Positions 41,939 through 50,751 of a stretch of 64,000 bases of DNA are shown piece by piece; the first letter of the stretch is position 1, and every line of letters begins with the position of its first letter. A model generated the notes under the pieces. That model was not told the origin of the DNA and did not search any database. It saw only the letters and a program-made list of their open reading frames with translations. The stretch comes from JBFMAI01 sp964462635 (lineage in GTDB: Bacteria; Planctomycetota; Phycisphaerae; UBA1845; Fen-1342), in contig CAYWYJ010000003.1 of assembly GCA_964462635.1 (NCBI GenBank), positions 1 to 64,000 on the forward strand. Reading direction: 5' to 3'. Both the position numbers and the translations under genes were made by a program.

Positions 41939-44800
41939 TTACGGCCACAACATGATGAGGTTGCCGAGGGTGGCCGGGAGGTAGCACGTGCCGCGGGCCC
42001 CGGACCACGACGAGTACTCGCCCCGGGCCGCGTCCAGCCGGGTGACGTTGACGCCCCAGATGCGTTCCCGGCGGGCCTCCGCCGGAAACGCCGCCAGCGG
42101 CACCGCCAGTTCCACGACCCACGCCTCGCGCTCGACCGCGACGGCGACGCGGGCCCCGCACGGCCAGGGGACCGACGACCCCGCCGGCGGCTCGGTGCGG
42201 CACCCCTGCCGGGCGATCAGCAGACCGGTGGGCTTGATCTGCAGCGCGTACACGTCCTGCGGCGAACCCACGGGCTCGCCACGCGGATCGACCAGGACCT
42301 CCACGACGTCCTGGCCCCACGGCGTGGCCCCGTCCACGGGGACGTCGTTGTCCGCCTGGCAGACGGGGGACTCCCCGGCCCGCAGTGTGCAACGCACGCC
42401 CACGTAGACGTGCTCCTCGTCCATGGCGAAGAACGCCCGCGTCGCCCGCGCCGGCGCCTCGGCCGCCGCACCATCCGGCGCCGGCCGGTTGAGCCGGAAG
42501 TCGCCGGCCGTGTTGTCGGCGGCCAGCGGCCAATCATCGAGCCGCCCGTCAATGCGGAGCGGGCCGTCCACCCGCGGGCAGACGGCGACCGCCAGCCGGG
42601 CCGTGAGACGCTGCGACGCGCCGCCCTCGGTCTCCAACGCCAGCTCGAACGGGTACACCCCGTCGATGTTGTAGGCTAGCCCCGGCAGCCCCAGCTCCAG
42701 GTGGACGGGCCGCCGCGCGCCGGGCTCAACGTGAAACGTGGTCGGCGTGACGAGCTGCCAATCGGGCGGCGGCGCAGGCAGTTCCCAGCGTCCCTGCACC
42801 GGCTGCGAACCAATGTTCTCGACGCGGCCGAGCACGTGCGCGCGCAGCCCCGCCGCTTCGGGCGTGAGCCGGATGCCCTCCAGGGTGGCGGCGAGCCGGT
42901 CACGCTGGCCCAGCAGGACGCCCCAGCGGGCCAGGCTGTCGACCTGACGCTGCCGCGCCGCGGCGTCGGGCACAAACTCCGCGGCCAGCTCGTGCAGCAT
43001 CAGCGCGTGGGCCAAACGGAAGACCGCGGTCGATCGCGGCCAGCCGGCGGGCTTGCCGTGCAGGAGGTTGTCCAGGGCGGCGTCGGTGCCGGCCCACCGC
43101 ACCATTTCCCCCGCCAGCTCGCGGGCCAACTGCGGTCGCCCGTTGACTTCCAGCAGCCGCAGTAGCTCGACGTCTTGCAGTCCCAGCGCCAGCCGCTTCA
43201 GCCGCACCGACGGCACCGGCCGGTCGCGCAGGCCGTAGGGCTCGCCGGCGTGAATCAGACCCGCGGCAAGCCACGGCCGCCCCGGGGGGTCGTTCGCGGC
43301 CGGCGCGTCCAGACGGGCCGCGTCCTCGATCCAGACCCCCGCGGTTTCGTACCGGTACGCCAACCACGGCAAGGCGCGGGCATCGGCCGCGGGCGCCTCG
43401 ATGGCCAGTGAACCGCTGTACGGCGGATACGCCGGCATCAGCCACGTTTGCCGCCCCAGTTTTCGCTCGTGCGACATGGCGTCCGGTTCAAACCAGGTCG
43501 CCGGCGGGGCCCAGATGTTCACGTCGGACAGGTCGATGCTTGGGGCCTCGTGCCAGCCCAGGCCGCGCAGCGAGCGCGCCGGCAGGTGCGCGATCACCGG
43601 CGTCGGCGCTTCACCCTGCCGGAGAATGCCGACCACCCGCCGGCACCGCTCCACACCGGCGGTCGTCAGCGGCTCCGGCGGCAGCGGGCGCAGGGCGGCG
43701 CGGTCGAGCCACCCGCGTTCGGCGAAGTGTCGCCGACATTCGTGCAGGTAGGCCCGCAACACGCGGGCGTAGCGGGGCGAGTCGAGCCCGCCGTGCAGCT
43801 CGGCCGCAGGGCAGGTCGCGGCCAGGGGCAGCGGCCAGAACTCCAGCCGCACGCCGTCGGCGAAGGCCGAGCCGTCCAGCCAGCCGGCCACGAGCTGGTC
43901 GTAATCGTCCCACTGCACCTCGACGGCGTTTTCACCGACGGGGCGCAATTTGGGGAACGACGCCCAGAGCACGGGCGTCGTTCGGTGCGCCTGGAACAAC
44001 TGCATCGTCTCGGCGACGAGCCGGATCGCGGCCAAGTGGCCGGGAGAAGACGGCAGCAGCCGCGTCAGCTCCGGGGCTTGTCGCGGCCAGCGCAGGTGCG
44101 TCGCCAGCAAGTCCGTCGGATCGACGCGGCAGACCACGGGCAGACTGCGGCGGTCCGGCAGCGCGACGGGGAGCACGTTGACGCGGAGCCGGCACGTGAA
44201 CACGGGGGCCCCCGGGCCGGGGGGCGTCACTTCGACCTGTCCGACGTACTCGCCCGGTCGGGCCGTGACCGGGATGTGTACGTCCAGCCAGACGATCTCG
44301 TTGCGGGCCTCGGACAGCAGCACCGGCCCGCCGCCACGCGGCGCGTCCCACGGCACCAGGATGTCGGGGAACAGCGTCGGGATAGCGGGGCGGCCGGTGT
44401 GCGGCGGGTACCAACCGCGGAACGACTCGACGCGGGCATACTGGACGCGATACCGGGTGGCGACATCGGCCGCCGTCAGCGTCCCGGACGGCCCGCGCAG
44501 GTCGCTGAGGCGCAGCTCGAACGGGCCGGCCGGCGGGGCCGTCGTGCGCAGGACGACCTGGAAGGCGAGGGTCTCGTTCAGCGCCGCGTCCACGCGGACT
44601 TCGCCGCGCGATGCGGAATAGACGTCGTTCTCAGGACTGGGCGGCGTGTCGGCCGACAGATCGTCGTCGCCGCTGACGATCCACACCGATACCTGCCGCG
44701 CGGGGCCGCCCGGCATGCAACCGGCGGGGACGAGACACACGGCCAGGGCGGCCAGCCGAATCGCCGCGCGGCGCGCGGCACCGGCCGCGGCCCACGTCAT
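41939..44800 (-). CDS. Lipoprotein with DUF4091-like glycoside hydrolase region and CBM9-like domain
   Basis: About 953 aa lipoprotein: lipobox V-P-A-G-C. The central part (about residues 250-560) resembles DUF4091, a glycoside-hydrolase-like TIM-barrel domain seen in planctomycetes. The C-terminus (about residues 730-955) resembles a family 9 carbohydrate-binding/DOMON-like sandwich (I-D-G-R-L-D-D-W-P, then D-D-x-V-E-V-L-V-D-P-R-G). I start at ATG 44800, which overlaps the upstream stop (ATGA); ATG 44815 is possible. Catalytic residues cannot be assigned. Probably acts on polysaccharides at the cell surface. Confidence 0.75.
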   Translation of the reverse strand: MTWAAAGAARRAAIRLAALAVCLVPAGCMPGGPARQVSVWIVSGDDDLSADTPPSPENDVYSASRGEVRVDAALNETLAFQVVLRTTAPPAGPFELRLSDLRGPSGTLTAADVATRYRVQYARVESFRGWYPPHTGRPAIPTLFPDILVPWDAPRGGGPVLLSEARNEIVWLDVHIPVTARPGEYVGQVEVTPPGPGAPVFTCRLRVNVLPVALPDRRSLPVVCRVDPTDLLATHLRWPRQAPELTRLLPSSPGHLAAIRLVAETMQLFQAHRTTPVLWASFPKLRPVGENAVEVQWDDYDQLVAGWLDGSAFADGVRLEFWPLPLAATCPAAELHGGLDSPRYARVLRAYLHECRRHFAERGWLDRAALRPLPPEPLTTAGVERCRRVVGILRQGEAPTPVIAHLPARSLRGLGWHEAPSIDLSDVNIWAPPATWFEPDAMSHERKLGRQTWLMPAYPPYSGSLAIEAPAADARALPWLAYRYETAGVWIEDAARLDAPAANDPPGRPWLAAGLIHAGEPYGLRDRPVPSVRLKRLALGLQDVELLRLLEVNGRPQLARELAGEMVRWAGTDAALDNLLHGKPAGWPRSTAVFRLAHALMLHELAAEFVPDAAARQRQVDSLARWGVLLGQRDRLAATLEGIRLTPEAAGLRAHVLGRVENIGSQPVQGRWELPAPPPDWQLVTPTTFHVEPGARRPVHLELGLPGLAYNIDGVYPFELALETEGGASQRLTARLAVAVCPRVDGPLRIDGRLDDWPLAADNTAGDFRLNRPAPDGAAAEAPARATRAFFAMDEEHVYVGVRCTLRAGESPVCQADNDVPVDGATPWGQDVVEVLVDPRGEPVGSPQDVYALQIKPTGLLIARQGCRTEPPAGSSVPWPCGARVAVAVEREAWVVELAVPLAAFPAEARRERIWGVNVTRLDAARGEYSSWSGARGTCYLPATLGNLIMLWP

Positions 44801-45837
44801 CGCGGCTCGGGCCATCCCTGCACCTGGTAGAGCTTGCGCGGTGATTCGGGATGGCCGGTGCGCGCCGCGAGGTAGATCGTCTCCAGCAGCGCGCTCACGG
44901 CCACGTGCCGTTCGAGGGGCAGCGTCGCCCGTTCGCGGGCCCCGCTGCGCACGACTTCGGCGAAGCGCATCAGCTCGTCGGCCAGATAGTCGCCCGGCAG
45001 CGGCCGTCGCTCCGGCCCGGGCCGGTCCACCCGCTCCAGACGCACCTCCTCCGCCGTCAGCATCACCGTGGCCGTCGGACTATGGTGGACAAGCTGCTGT
45101 TCCAACGGGGGCAGGTCCCACGCGGCGGTGACGACGGCGTGCCCGCCGCCCGCGTAACGGAGAATCGCCGCCGCGGCGTCCTCCGTCTCGCGGGGGCCCC
45201 CGCCGGCCCCCTTGCGGAAGCGGGCCGCCGCCCCGACGACGAGATCGGGCAGGCCGCGAAGAGCGACCAGGGCCTCCAGCAGGGCATACCCGGCCTGCGC
45301 CAACGCCCCACCGGCCACCTGGCCCGCGCGGGCTTGGCGAGCGTCGGCGGGCGGACCGGGTGCCGCCGCCCGCAGGTCGGAGTACACCGGGGCGAAGTCC
45401 GCCGGCCAGTCCAGCTCGTGCCACACATGGTCCAGCACGTACTCCCACCACGACGCCACGCGGTGGACCGTCGGCGACTGCTTGGCCTGCGTCACCATCT
45501 CCGTCGCGGCGGCGAAGTCGGCGGCCAGGGGCGGCGGCCGCCACACGTGCAATCCACGCTCGGTCGCCAGCGCGGCCAGCTCGAGGTCGGACCGTGTCGA
45601 GCTGGCCAGCAGCACCGCCTCCAACCCCGGCTGCGACAAGAGCTGCCGCGGGTCGTCGAACCGCGGCACATCCGCCAGGCTGCCCGGCGCCGCGGTCCCG
45701 GCCAGACCCAGCGGCTGAAGCATCAGGCACGCGTCCACCGCCGCGATCAGCGCGTCGCCGGTCGCGGCGTCGGTGATCAGGCCGACGCGGACCGGACCCT
45801 GGGGCTTGTGCTCGTTGTCCATCGTGGGCATGGGCAT
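44797..45837 (-). CDS. Gfo/Idh/MocA-like oxidoreductase-related protein
   Basis: About 346 aa from ATG 45837. The layout follows sugar-dehydrogenase-like Gfo/Idh proteins: a Rossmann start V-R-V-G-L-I-T-D-A, a mid-region corresponding to the D-P-R-x-L-L strand, and a C-terminal P-L-x-x-H-V-A-V-S-A-L-L-E-T-I-Y-L-A-A-R-T-G helix common at the end of the family. The N-terminal GxGxxG is not intact and the usual E-K-P motif is R-P-P. It may no longer bind NAD(P). Coupled by four bases to the DUF4091 lipoprotein gene. Confidence 0.65.
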   Translation of the reverse strand: MPMPTMDNEHKPQGPVRVGLITDAATGDALIAAVDACLMLQPLGLAGTAAPGSLADVPRFDDPRQLLSQPGLEAVLLASSTRSDLELAALATERGLHVWRPPPLAADFAAATEMVTQAKQSPTVHRVASWWEYVLDHVWHELDWPADFAPVYSDLRAAAPGPPADARQARAGQVAGGALAQAGYALLEALVALRGLPDLVVGAAARFRKGAGGGPRETEDAAAAILRYAGGGHAVVTAAWDLPPLEQQLVHHSPTATVMLTAEEVRLERVDRPGPERRPLPGDYLADELMRFAEVVRSGARERATLPLERHVAVSALLETIYLAARTGHPESPRKLYQVQGWPEPR

Positions 45838-46058
45838 ATGATACGGGGCCGCACGTCGCGTGTCGGCGTAATGCTCCATGCGGCGCCCGGGTTGCGCGAC
45901 GTTTCGAGCCCGCAGTCGGCGCCGCCGGGCAACATTGTGTGCCGGGCGGTGGGTTCGTGCCACCGCCTCCCGCTGGGCGACGCCCCCCGGGACTGCGCGG
46001 GGTGCTGGCGGCATCGAGCCCCGTGCGGTGGGCAACGGCCCGCCAGAAAGGACGGACC

Positions 46059-46994
46059 ATGAACCACGACCTCACCACCATTCGTCAGACCGATCTGCCC
46101 GAGCTCGTCAACCGGGGCAAGGTGCGTGATCTCTACCGGCTGGGGGGCCGGATGATGATCGTGGCGACGGACCGCATCTCGGCCTTCGACGTGGTGATGA
46201 ATGAACCCGTTCCGGGCAAGGGCGTCCTGCTCACGCAAATGTCGCGCTACTGGCTCGACACGCTGCCCGCTTGCCGCCCGCACCACCTCGAGTACGTCGT
46301 GGACGACGAGCACGTCCCCGACGGCTACGCCCGGTACCTCGACCAGCTCCGCGGCCGGGCGATGGTCGTCAAGCGCGTGGATATCATCCCGGTCGAGTGC
46401 ATTGTCCGCGGCTACATCGCCGGCAGCGGGTGGAAGGAGTACCAGGCGGCGGGGACCGTCTGCGGCGTGCGCCTGCCCGCGGGATTGCAGCGCGGGCAGA
46501 AGCTGCCCGAGCCGATCTTCACGCCGTCCACTAAGGCGACTGTCGGGCACGATGAGAACATCTCGTTCGAACAGGCGTGCGCGGTCGTGAGCGAGTTCCT
46601 GGCCCTCAAGCGGGGCGTGCGCCAGAGCGGGCCGGAACTGATGGCCACGGTGCGGCAACGTACGCTCGACATCTACCAGCAGGCCGCGCGCCACGCGGAG
46701 CGACGCGGCATTCTCCTGGCCGACACGAAGTTCGAGTTCGGGCTGTACGACGGCGAGCTGTTGCTGGCCGATGAGGTCCTTACGCCCGATTCCTCGCGGT
46801 TCTGGCCCGCCGAGCAGTACCGAGTGGGACACGAGCTGCCCAACTACGACAAGCAGGTCTTGCGCGACTACCTGGAATCGACCGGTTGGAACAAGCAGCC
46901 CCCGCCGCCGCCGGTGCCCGCGGAAGTGCTCGCCGAGACCCGCCGGCGCTACGAAGACGTCTACCGGCGCTTGAGTGCGCCCGCTATGGCCTGA
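46059..46994 (+). CDS. purC: Phosphoribosylaminoimidazole-succinocarboxamide synthase
   Basis: SAICAR synthetase of purine biosynthesis, 311 aa, in the range of the longer (eukaryote-like) bacterial form. N-terminal R-G-K-V-R-D-L-Y, then D-R-I-S-A-F-D-V, E-C-I-V-R-G-Y-I-A-G-S-G and the D-T-K-F-E-F-G metal/ATP region are all intact. ATG 46059 has AAAGGA seven bases upstream. Stands alone between divergent/convergent neighbours. Confidence 0.97.
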   Translation: MNHDLTTIRQTDLPELVNRGKVRDLYRLGGRMMIVATDRISAFDVVMNEPVPGKGVLLTQMSRYWLDTLPACRPHHLEYVVDDEHVPDGYARYLDQLRGRAMVVKRVDIIPVECIVRGYIAGSGWKEYQAAGTVCGVRLPAGLQRGQKLPEPIFTPSTKATVGHDENISFEQACAVVSEFLALKRGVRQSGPELMATVRQRTLDIYQQAARHAERRGILLADTKFEFGLYDGELLLADEVLTPDSSRFWPAEQYRVGHELPNYDKQVLRDYLESTGWNKQPPPPPVPAEVLAETRRRYEDVYRRLSAPAMA

Positions 46995-47023
46995 ATGGTC
47001 GTGGGTGACCCGGCGACGCACCC

Positions 47024-47090
47024 GGGGGGGGCGAGCCTCCCGGCGAGCCGAGACTGCCGAGCCGCGGCTCGCCAGGAGGCTCGCCCTCCC
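47024..47090. repeat. Family E palindrome copy after purC
   Basis: GGGGGGCGAGCCTCCCGGCG and GCCAGGAGGCTCGCCCTCCC form the arms of a near-perfect palindrome in the purC-CoA-binding protein convergent gap. Likely doubles as a terminator. Confidence 0.6.
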
Positions 47091-47144
47091 GTCAAGCTTC
47101 CCGTGTTGCTGGATGTTCGCATCGAGCGGGGCCCGCCGCCGGGG

Positions 47145-47522
47145 TCAGTCTTCGTCCGCGTGGGGCCGCTCCCCGATGGCGAGGATGGCGCACGCGCAGA
47201 TCGGGTCCAGGCCGAGGCGTTGTGCTTCGGCCACCAGCTCGTCACTGTCCGCCCCGGGATTCACGTAGAACTCGTCCGGCTTGGCCGCGGCGATCGCCGG
47301 CAACAGCGTGAGCCCCACGGGCGGCGGCAGGTATAAGAGCACGCGGTTGATCCGCACGGGGATGTCGGCCAGCGAACGGTAGCAGGTTACCCCTTCGATC
47401 TCGCCGCCGCGCGGATTGACCGGGTACACCGCCCATCCGCGCCGCAGGTAGCTACGCACGGCCTGGTTGCCGAACTTCCGCCGATCGGCGGACGCCCCGA
47501 GAATGGCGACGGTCGGCGGCAT
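47145..47522 (-). CDS. CoA-binding domain protein
   Basis: 125 aa single-domain Rossmann protein of the YccU/CoA-binding family: V-A-I-L-G-A-S-A-D-R-R-K-F-G-N, V-Y-P-V-N-P-R, and a P-P-x-G-L-T-L-L segment. These bind CoA; a specific role is not known. It follows the small Mpo1-like gene by three bases, so likely co-transcribed. Confidence 0.9.
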   Translation of the reverse strand: MPPTVAILGASADRRKFGNQAVRSYLRRGWAVYPVNPRGGEIEGVTCYRSLADIPVRINRVLLYLPPPVGLTLLPAIAAAKPDEFYVNPGADSDELVAEAQRLGLDPICACAILAIGERPHADED

Positions 47523-47525
47523 GGT

Positions 47526-47861
47526 TCACCTCCGAGTGGGGGAAGACGGCGGCGTCCGGGCCGCAGGATGGTAGCGCGGGGAGACGGCCACATAGGGGCG
47601 GCCGAGCAGCTTCTTGGCCAGCACGACCTCGCCCATGTCGTTACCTTCCAGCCGATGTCCAATGTATTGAAGCACATATCCCCCGACCAGCAGGACGGCC
47701 GGCCGCCACCACAGGTCCCACCGCCATTGGGCGAGCTGGACAAGGGCCAGCCCGACGGCGGCCACCGCCAGGGGGATGCCGACGTAGTGCAGCCCGCGCG
47801 ACACGGGGTGCTGGTGCCGTTCGAGCCAGTTTCGGAGCCAGGCGGGGCGGTGGGGGGTCAC
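47526..47861 (-). CDS. Mpo1/DUF962-like membrane protein
   Basis: 111 aa with two to three membrane helices. The motif H-x-x-G-x-P and the G-H-R-L-E-G-N-D segment resemble the DUF962 family (yeast Mpo1 is a dioxygenase in fatty-acid alpha-oxidation). The usual second conserved histidine appears in G-H. Function in bacteria not established. Confidence 0.7.
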   Translation of the reverse strand: MTPHRPAWLRNWLERHQHPVSRGLHYVGIPLAVAAVGLALVQLAQWRWDLWWRPAVLLVGGYVLQYIGHRLEGNDMGEVVLAKKLLGRPYVAVSPRYHPAARTPPSSPTRR

Positions 47862-47961
47862 ACGGGCGATGATAGTCGGGGGGGGACGGTCGGCAAGTCT
47901 TGCCGCCGGACTTCAGCGGCCCCCGCCAAGTCCCGATAAGTCGGGCAGTCGGAGGCCGGCC

Positions 47962-48594
47962 ATGATTGTCACACTCGACGGTCAGCGTGTGGACGAGTCG
48001 TTTCGACCCGGGTGCAAGCTGCAATCCGTGGTCGATCAAATCCGCGGCCGCATGTCATCCCCCAACCGCATCATCGTATCGGTCGCCGTCAACGGCCAGC
48101 GACTGGATGATGATGTGCTGACGGAGACGCTGGAGCGGCCCGTGGAGAGCGACGCCCAGGTGGACCTGGAGTCGTCCGAGCCGGAGGAACTCGTCGAACG
48201 GGCGTTTCGCGGGCTGGCCGAGAGCTTCGGCCAGGCCGCCGACGGCATCGACCACATGGCCGACGGCCTGAAGAGCTCCGACCCCACCCAGGCCATGCAC
48301 GACGTCGGCGACTTCGTCACGCTGTGGCAGACCGCGTACCGGGCCATCGCGCAGTGCAGCGGGCTCTTGAATCGCGACCTGACGGCGTACGAGTTCGAGG
48401 GGCAGCCGGTGATCCAGTGCATCTCCACGCTGGTCGATCGGCTGTCCGAGTTGCGGGGCGCCCTGGAAGCCCGCGACATGGTGCTCCTGGCCGACCTGGT
48501 CCGCTATGAGCTCCAGCCCTTGGCGCGGTCGTGGCAAGCGCTGCTGGTCAGCCTGGCGGAACAGGTGCAAATGCCCGCCGCGCGGCCATCCTGA
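47962..48594 (+). CDS. Conserved cytosolic protein, function unknown
   Basis: 210 aa from ATG 47962. An N-terminal beta-rich part (V-T-L-D-G-Q-R-V-D-E, residues 1-60) with a basic/acidic pattern is followed by a helical C-terminal region (70-205). It has no signal peptide or membrane helix. The arrangement (small ubiquitin-like start, then helices) resembles proteins near flagellar or secretion genes in planctomycetes, but I cannot assign it. Confidence 0.6.
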   Translation: MIVTLDGQRVDESFRPGCKLQSVVDQIRGRMSSPNRIIVSVAVNGQRLDDDVLTETLERPVESDAQVDLESSEPEELVERAFRGLAESFGQAADGIDHMADGLKSSDPTQAMHDVGDFVTLWQTAYRAIAQCSGLLNRDLTAYEFEGQPVIQCISTLVDRLSELRGALEARDMVLLADLVRYELQPLARSWQALLVSLAEQVQMPAARPS

Positions 48595-48595
48595 G

Positions 48596-49054
48596 TCACC
48601 GCGCCGCCACCGCCACGATCAGGGCGTCGCCGCCTTCCAGCGCCCAGCCCCCCTGCAACTGGAACTTCCCCGCCTCGAGCGTGACCGTGGCGTTGTATTG
48701 CCGCTGGTCGCCTTTCATTACCTCGACCTGGAGCGTCACACGTCGGCCGTCGTGCTTCTGCGGCGTGACGCGGGCCTGGTAGTCGCCGATCAGGGCCGTG
48801 CTGAACGCCTTGCCGAGGTCGGCCTTGCCGGTGGACCGTTTTTCCAGCTTGAAGCCGGTGTACTTGAACTGCTTCTTGAGCTGCTCGGCGATGGTCCGCA
48901 GTTCGGGCGAAATCTCGCTGTTCTTCGTCGTGGCGCGGATCGTCCAGACCTGGAGGTCCGCCGACTTGCGGTCCTCCTGTTGCGCGAAGCTGGGGGCAAC
49001 CCCCGCCAGGCCCAGGGCGAGCATCAGTATTGCGCATCCGGTGCGTGGAGACAT
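48596..49054 (-). CDS. Secreted protein, function unknown
   Basis: 152 aa from ATG 49054, after a signal peptide ending S-F-A-Q. The mature part is mostly beta-strand with a helix around E-L-R-T-I-A-E-Q-L-K-K-Q-F-K-Y. No recognised domain. It ends two bases from the stop of the opposite-strand gene (convergent). The 5' side lies in a tandem repeat block. Confidence 0.6.
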   Translation of the reverse strand: MSPRTGCAILMLALGLAGVAPSFAQQEDRKSADLQVWTIRATTKNSEISPELRTIAEQLKKQFKYTGFKLEKRSTGKADLGKAFSTALIGDYQARVTPQKHDGRRVTLQVEVMKGDQRQYNATVTLEAGKFQLQGGWALEGGDALIVAVAAR

Positions 49055-49090
49055 CGTGCATCCTCCTGATTCACTCTGTGACCGCGACAC

Positions 49091-49207
49091 GCCGGACTCG
49101 GAGGTCCGGCGCTACGGGCAGCACGGACGCCGGACTCGGAGGTCCGGCGCTACGGGCAGCACGGACGCCGGACGCGGAGGTCCGGCGGTACAAGTCCGGC
49201 GCTACAG
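49091..49207. repeat. 38-bp tandem repeat, about 2.7 copies (family H)
   Basis: Units at 49091-49128, 49129-49166 and a partial, changed third copy to 49207. Each contains the palindrome GCCGGACTCGGAGGTCCGGC followed by GCTAC. Single units with the same core occur at about 53928-53955 and a partial at 11795-11817. Ends in the last codons of the anti-sigma gene. Confidence 0.65.
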
Positions 49208-49726
49208 ACTGCTGCCGGCGGGCAAGACCCAGATGATCTCGCCGCCGTTGTCGCCGCCCACGGCGACGACGAAGCTTGTGGCGCCCTGGAACACTTCCAG
49301 GCTGTCGATCTCGACCTCGGCCGCGAGTTGCAGCGGCCACGGCTCGACGGCCGCAGGCTGGGTGACACGCCAGCCGAGAACCAGTAGCAGGCACGCCGCC
49401 GCCGCCATCAACGGTCGCCACGCTCGCAGAACCCGTCGCGCGACACCGGCGTCCGGCCGGCCGCGCCGGGCGGCCGCCGCATCGATGTTGTCCCAGACCC
49501 GCTCCCAATCCGCCGTCGTCGGCTGGTCGCTTCGATCGAGTTCGTTGAGCGCGGCTGCGAGGTGCGGCTCGACTCGCGGCTGCTGGCCCGCAAAGGGGGC
49601 GGCCAGCCGCGCATCGCGGTTGAGCGCGGCCTCCACCTGGCGCACCTGCTCCGGCCTCAAGACGTCGAGCTCGCCGTCGGCGAGGGCCTTGAGAGCGTCG
49701 GCCAAGTTGTGCGGCGCAGGCGTCAT
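49202..49726 (-). CDS. Putative anti-sigma factor (RseA/zf-HC2-like layout)
   Basis: 174 aa. The N-terminus L-K-A-L-A-D-G-E-L-D is the helix typical of anti-sigma regulators that bind ECF sigma factors. One membrane helix lies at about residues 110-125. A short extracytoplasmic domain follows. The gene is downstream of the ECF sigma gene (49854-50462), the usual order. The final residues overlap the family H repeat. Confidence 0.75.
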   Translation of the reverse strand: MTPAPHNLADALKALADGELDVLRPEQVRQVEAALNRDARLAAPFAGQQPRVEPHLAAALNELDRSDQPTTADWERVWDNIDAAAARRGRPDAGVARRVLRAWRPLMAAAACLLLVLGWRVTQPAAVEPWPLQLAAEVEIDSLEVFQGATSFVVAVGGDNGGEIIWVLPAGSSL

Positions 49727-49789
49727 GGGTCAGTCCTTCGCATCGTCATCGTTAAGGCGGACGGCCGAAGCCGGCAGACTATTCACAAT

Positions 49790-49856
49790 GCCAATCGGAA
49801 CCCCGCGCGCCAGTGCGGGGCCAAGCAACCCACCACTCGCGTGGTGGGTTGTGTCA
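49790..49856. repeat. Family D double-hairpin copy
   Basis: Reverse orientation: GAACCCCGCGCGCCAGTGCG then CCCACCACTCGCGTGGTGGG. Sits between sigma and anti-sigma genes and overlaps the sigma stop region by three bases. May act as an attenuator in the operon. Confidence 0.6.
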
Positions 49857-50462
49857 GCGGGTCTTTGCAACCGACGGCGCGAGGTCCGATAACTGCCCAT
49901 GCAGCCGCCGCCGGGCATGATACAGCCGGCTCATCACCGTTCCGATCGGGATGCCGAGCACTTCGGCAATCTGCCCATAGGTCAAGTCGCCCGTCGCATA
50001 CAGGGCGAACACGGCTCGCTGGTCGGCGGGCAGGCTCTCGATCGCTCGTCGAATCCGGTCCGCCAACTCCGCTCGCTCCAGGTCCGCCTCGGGCGCCACC
50101 TCGGCCCGTCGATCCTCAAGCTGTACCCGTGCCTCGTCATCCTCGCCGTCGAGCGGTATCGCGAGCCGGACCTTACGCGCCCGCAGGACGTCCAGCGCGC
50201 GGTTGCTGACGATCCGCAACAGCCACGTCCTGAACTGCGCTCCGCGCTGGAACTCGCCCAGGCGCTCGAAGGCCCGGATGAAGCCGTCCTGCACCACGTC
50301 GAGCGCGTCCTCGCGCCGCCCGGTAATCCGCAAGGCCACGCGAAAGGCGGCGTCGCGGTGCAAATCAAACAGCCGACGTTGGGCGTCGCGGTCGCCGCCG
50401 GCCGCCTGGTCCACCAGGCGCAGTTCCAAGGGATCGACGATCGAGGGCTCGGCCCTATTCAC
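49854..50462 (-). CDS. ECF-type RNA polymerase sigma factor
   Basis: 202 aa. Region 2 has A-F-R-V-A-L-R-I-T-G and D-V-V-Q-D-G-F-I-R-A-F. Region 4 has L-T-Y-G-Q-I-A-E-V-L-G-I-P-I-G-T-V-M-S-R-L. The GTG at 50462 is preferred over ATG 50495: GAGGA lies five bases upstream and the frame further upstream is repeat sequence. Partner anti-sigma factor follows. Confidence 0.92.
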   Translation of the reverse strand: MNRAEPSIVDPLELRLVDQAAGGDRDAQRRLFDLHRDAAFRVALRITGRREDALDVVQDGFIRAFERLGEFQRGAQFRTWLLRIVSNRALDVLRARKVRLAIPLDGEDDEARVQLEDRRAEVAPEADLERAELADRIRRAIESLPADQRAVFALYATGDLTYGQIAEVLGIPIGTVMSRLYHARRRLHGQLSDLAPSVAKTR

Positions 50463-50563
50463 AGAAATCCTCAAAAAAAGTCGCGCCAACACCATACCCG
50501 TTCGCGGCCCGGATTTCCGCTGTCGTGTGCCGAATAACCGCGTGGCTCCCGTACGGCCGCCGA

Positions 50564-50632
50564 CGGGAGGGCGAAGCTCCTGCTGAGCCGCGCCGGCGGG
50601 GGACGAACGGCTCGGCAGGAGCCTCGCCCTAC
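50564..50632. repeat. Family E palindrome copy
   Basis: GGGAGGGCGAAGCTCCTGCT and GGCTCGGCAGGAGCCTCGCCCT arms around a GC-rich centre, in the divergent gap between the sigma gene and 50752. Confidence 0.55.
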
Positions 50633-50751
50633 CGTGGGTTTCTCGATCGTGCATGGAAGAGCGATGAATAAACCCGCCGGCCGCGTCGTCCATCGACGCG
50701 GATAACAGCCCCGACGCGAGCCGCGTGGGGCCCAACGAAAAGGAGAACGCC

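Noticed and set aside
46995..47144. Small gene after purC
   Set aside because: The frame is a palindromic repeat read in one direction, with no ribosome site.
49091..49207. Short CRISPR array
   Set aside because: The units are head-to-tail without distinct spacers, and no cas gene is nearby. It is a tandem repeat.
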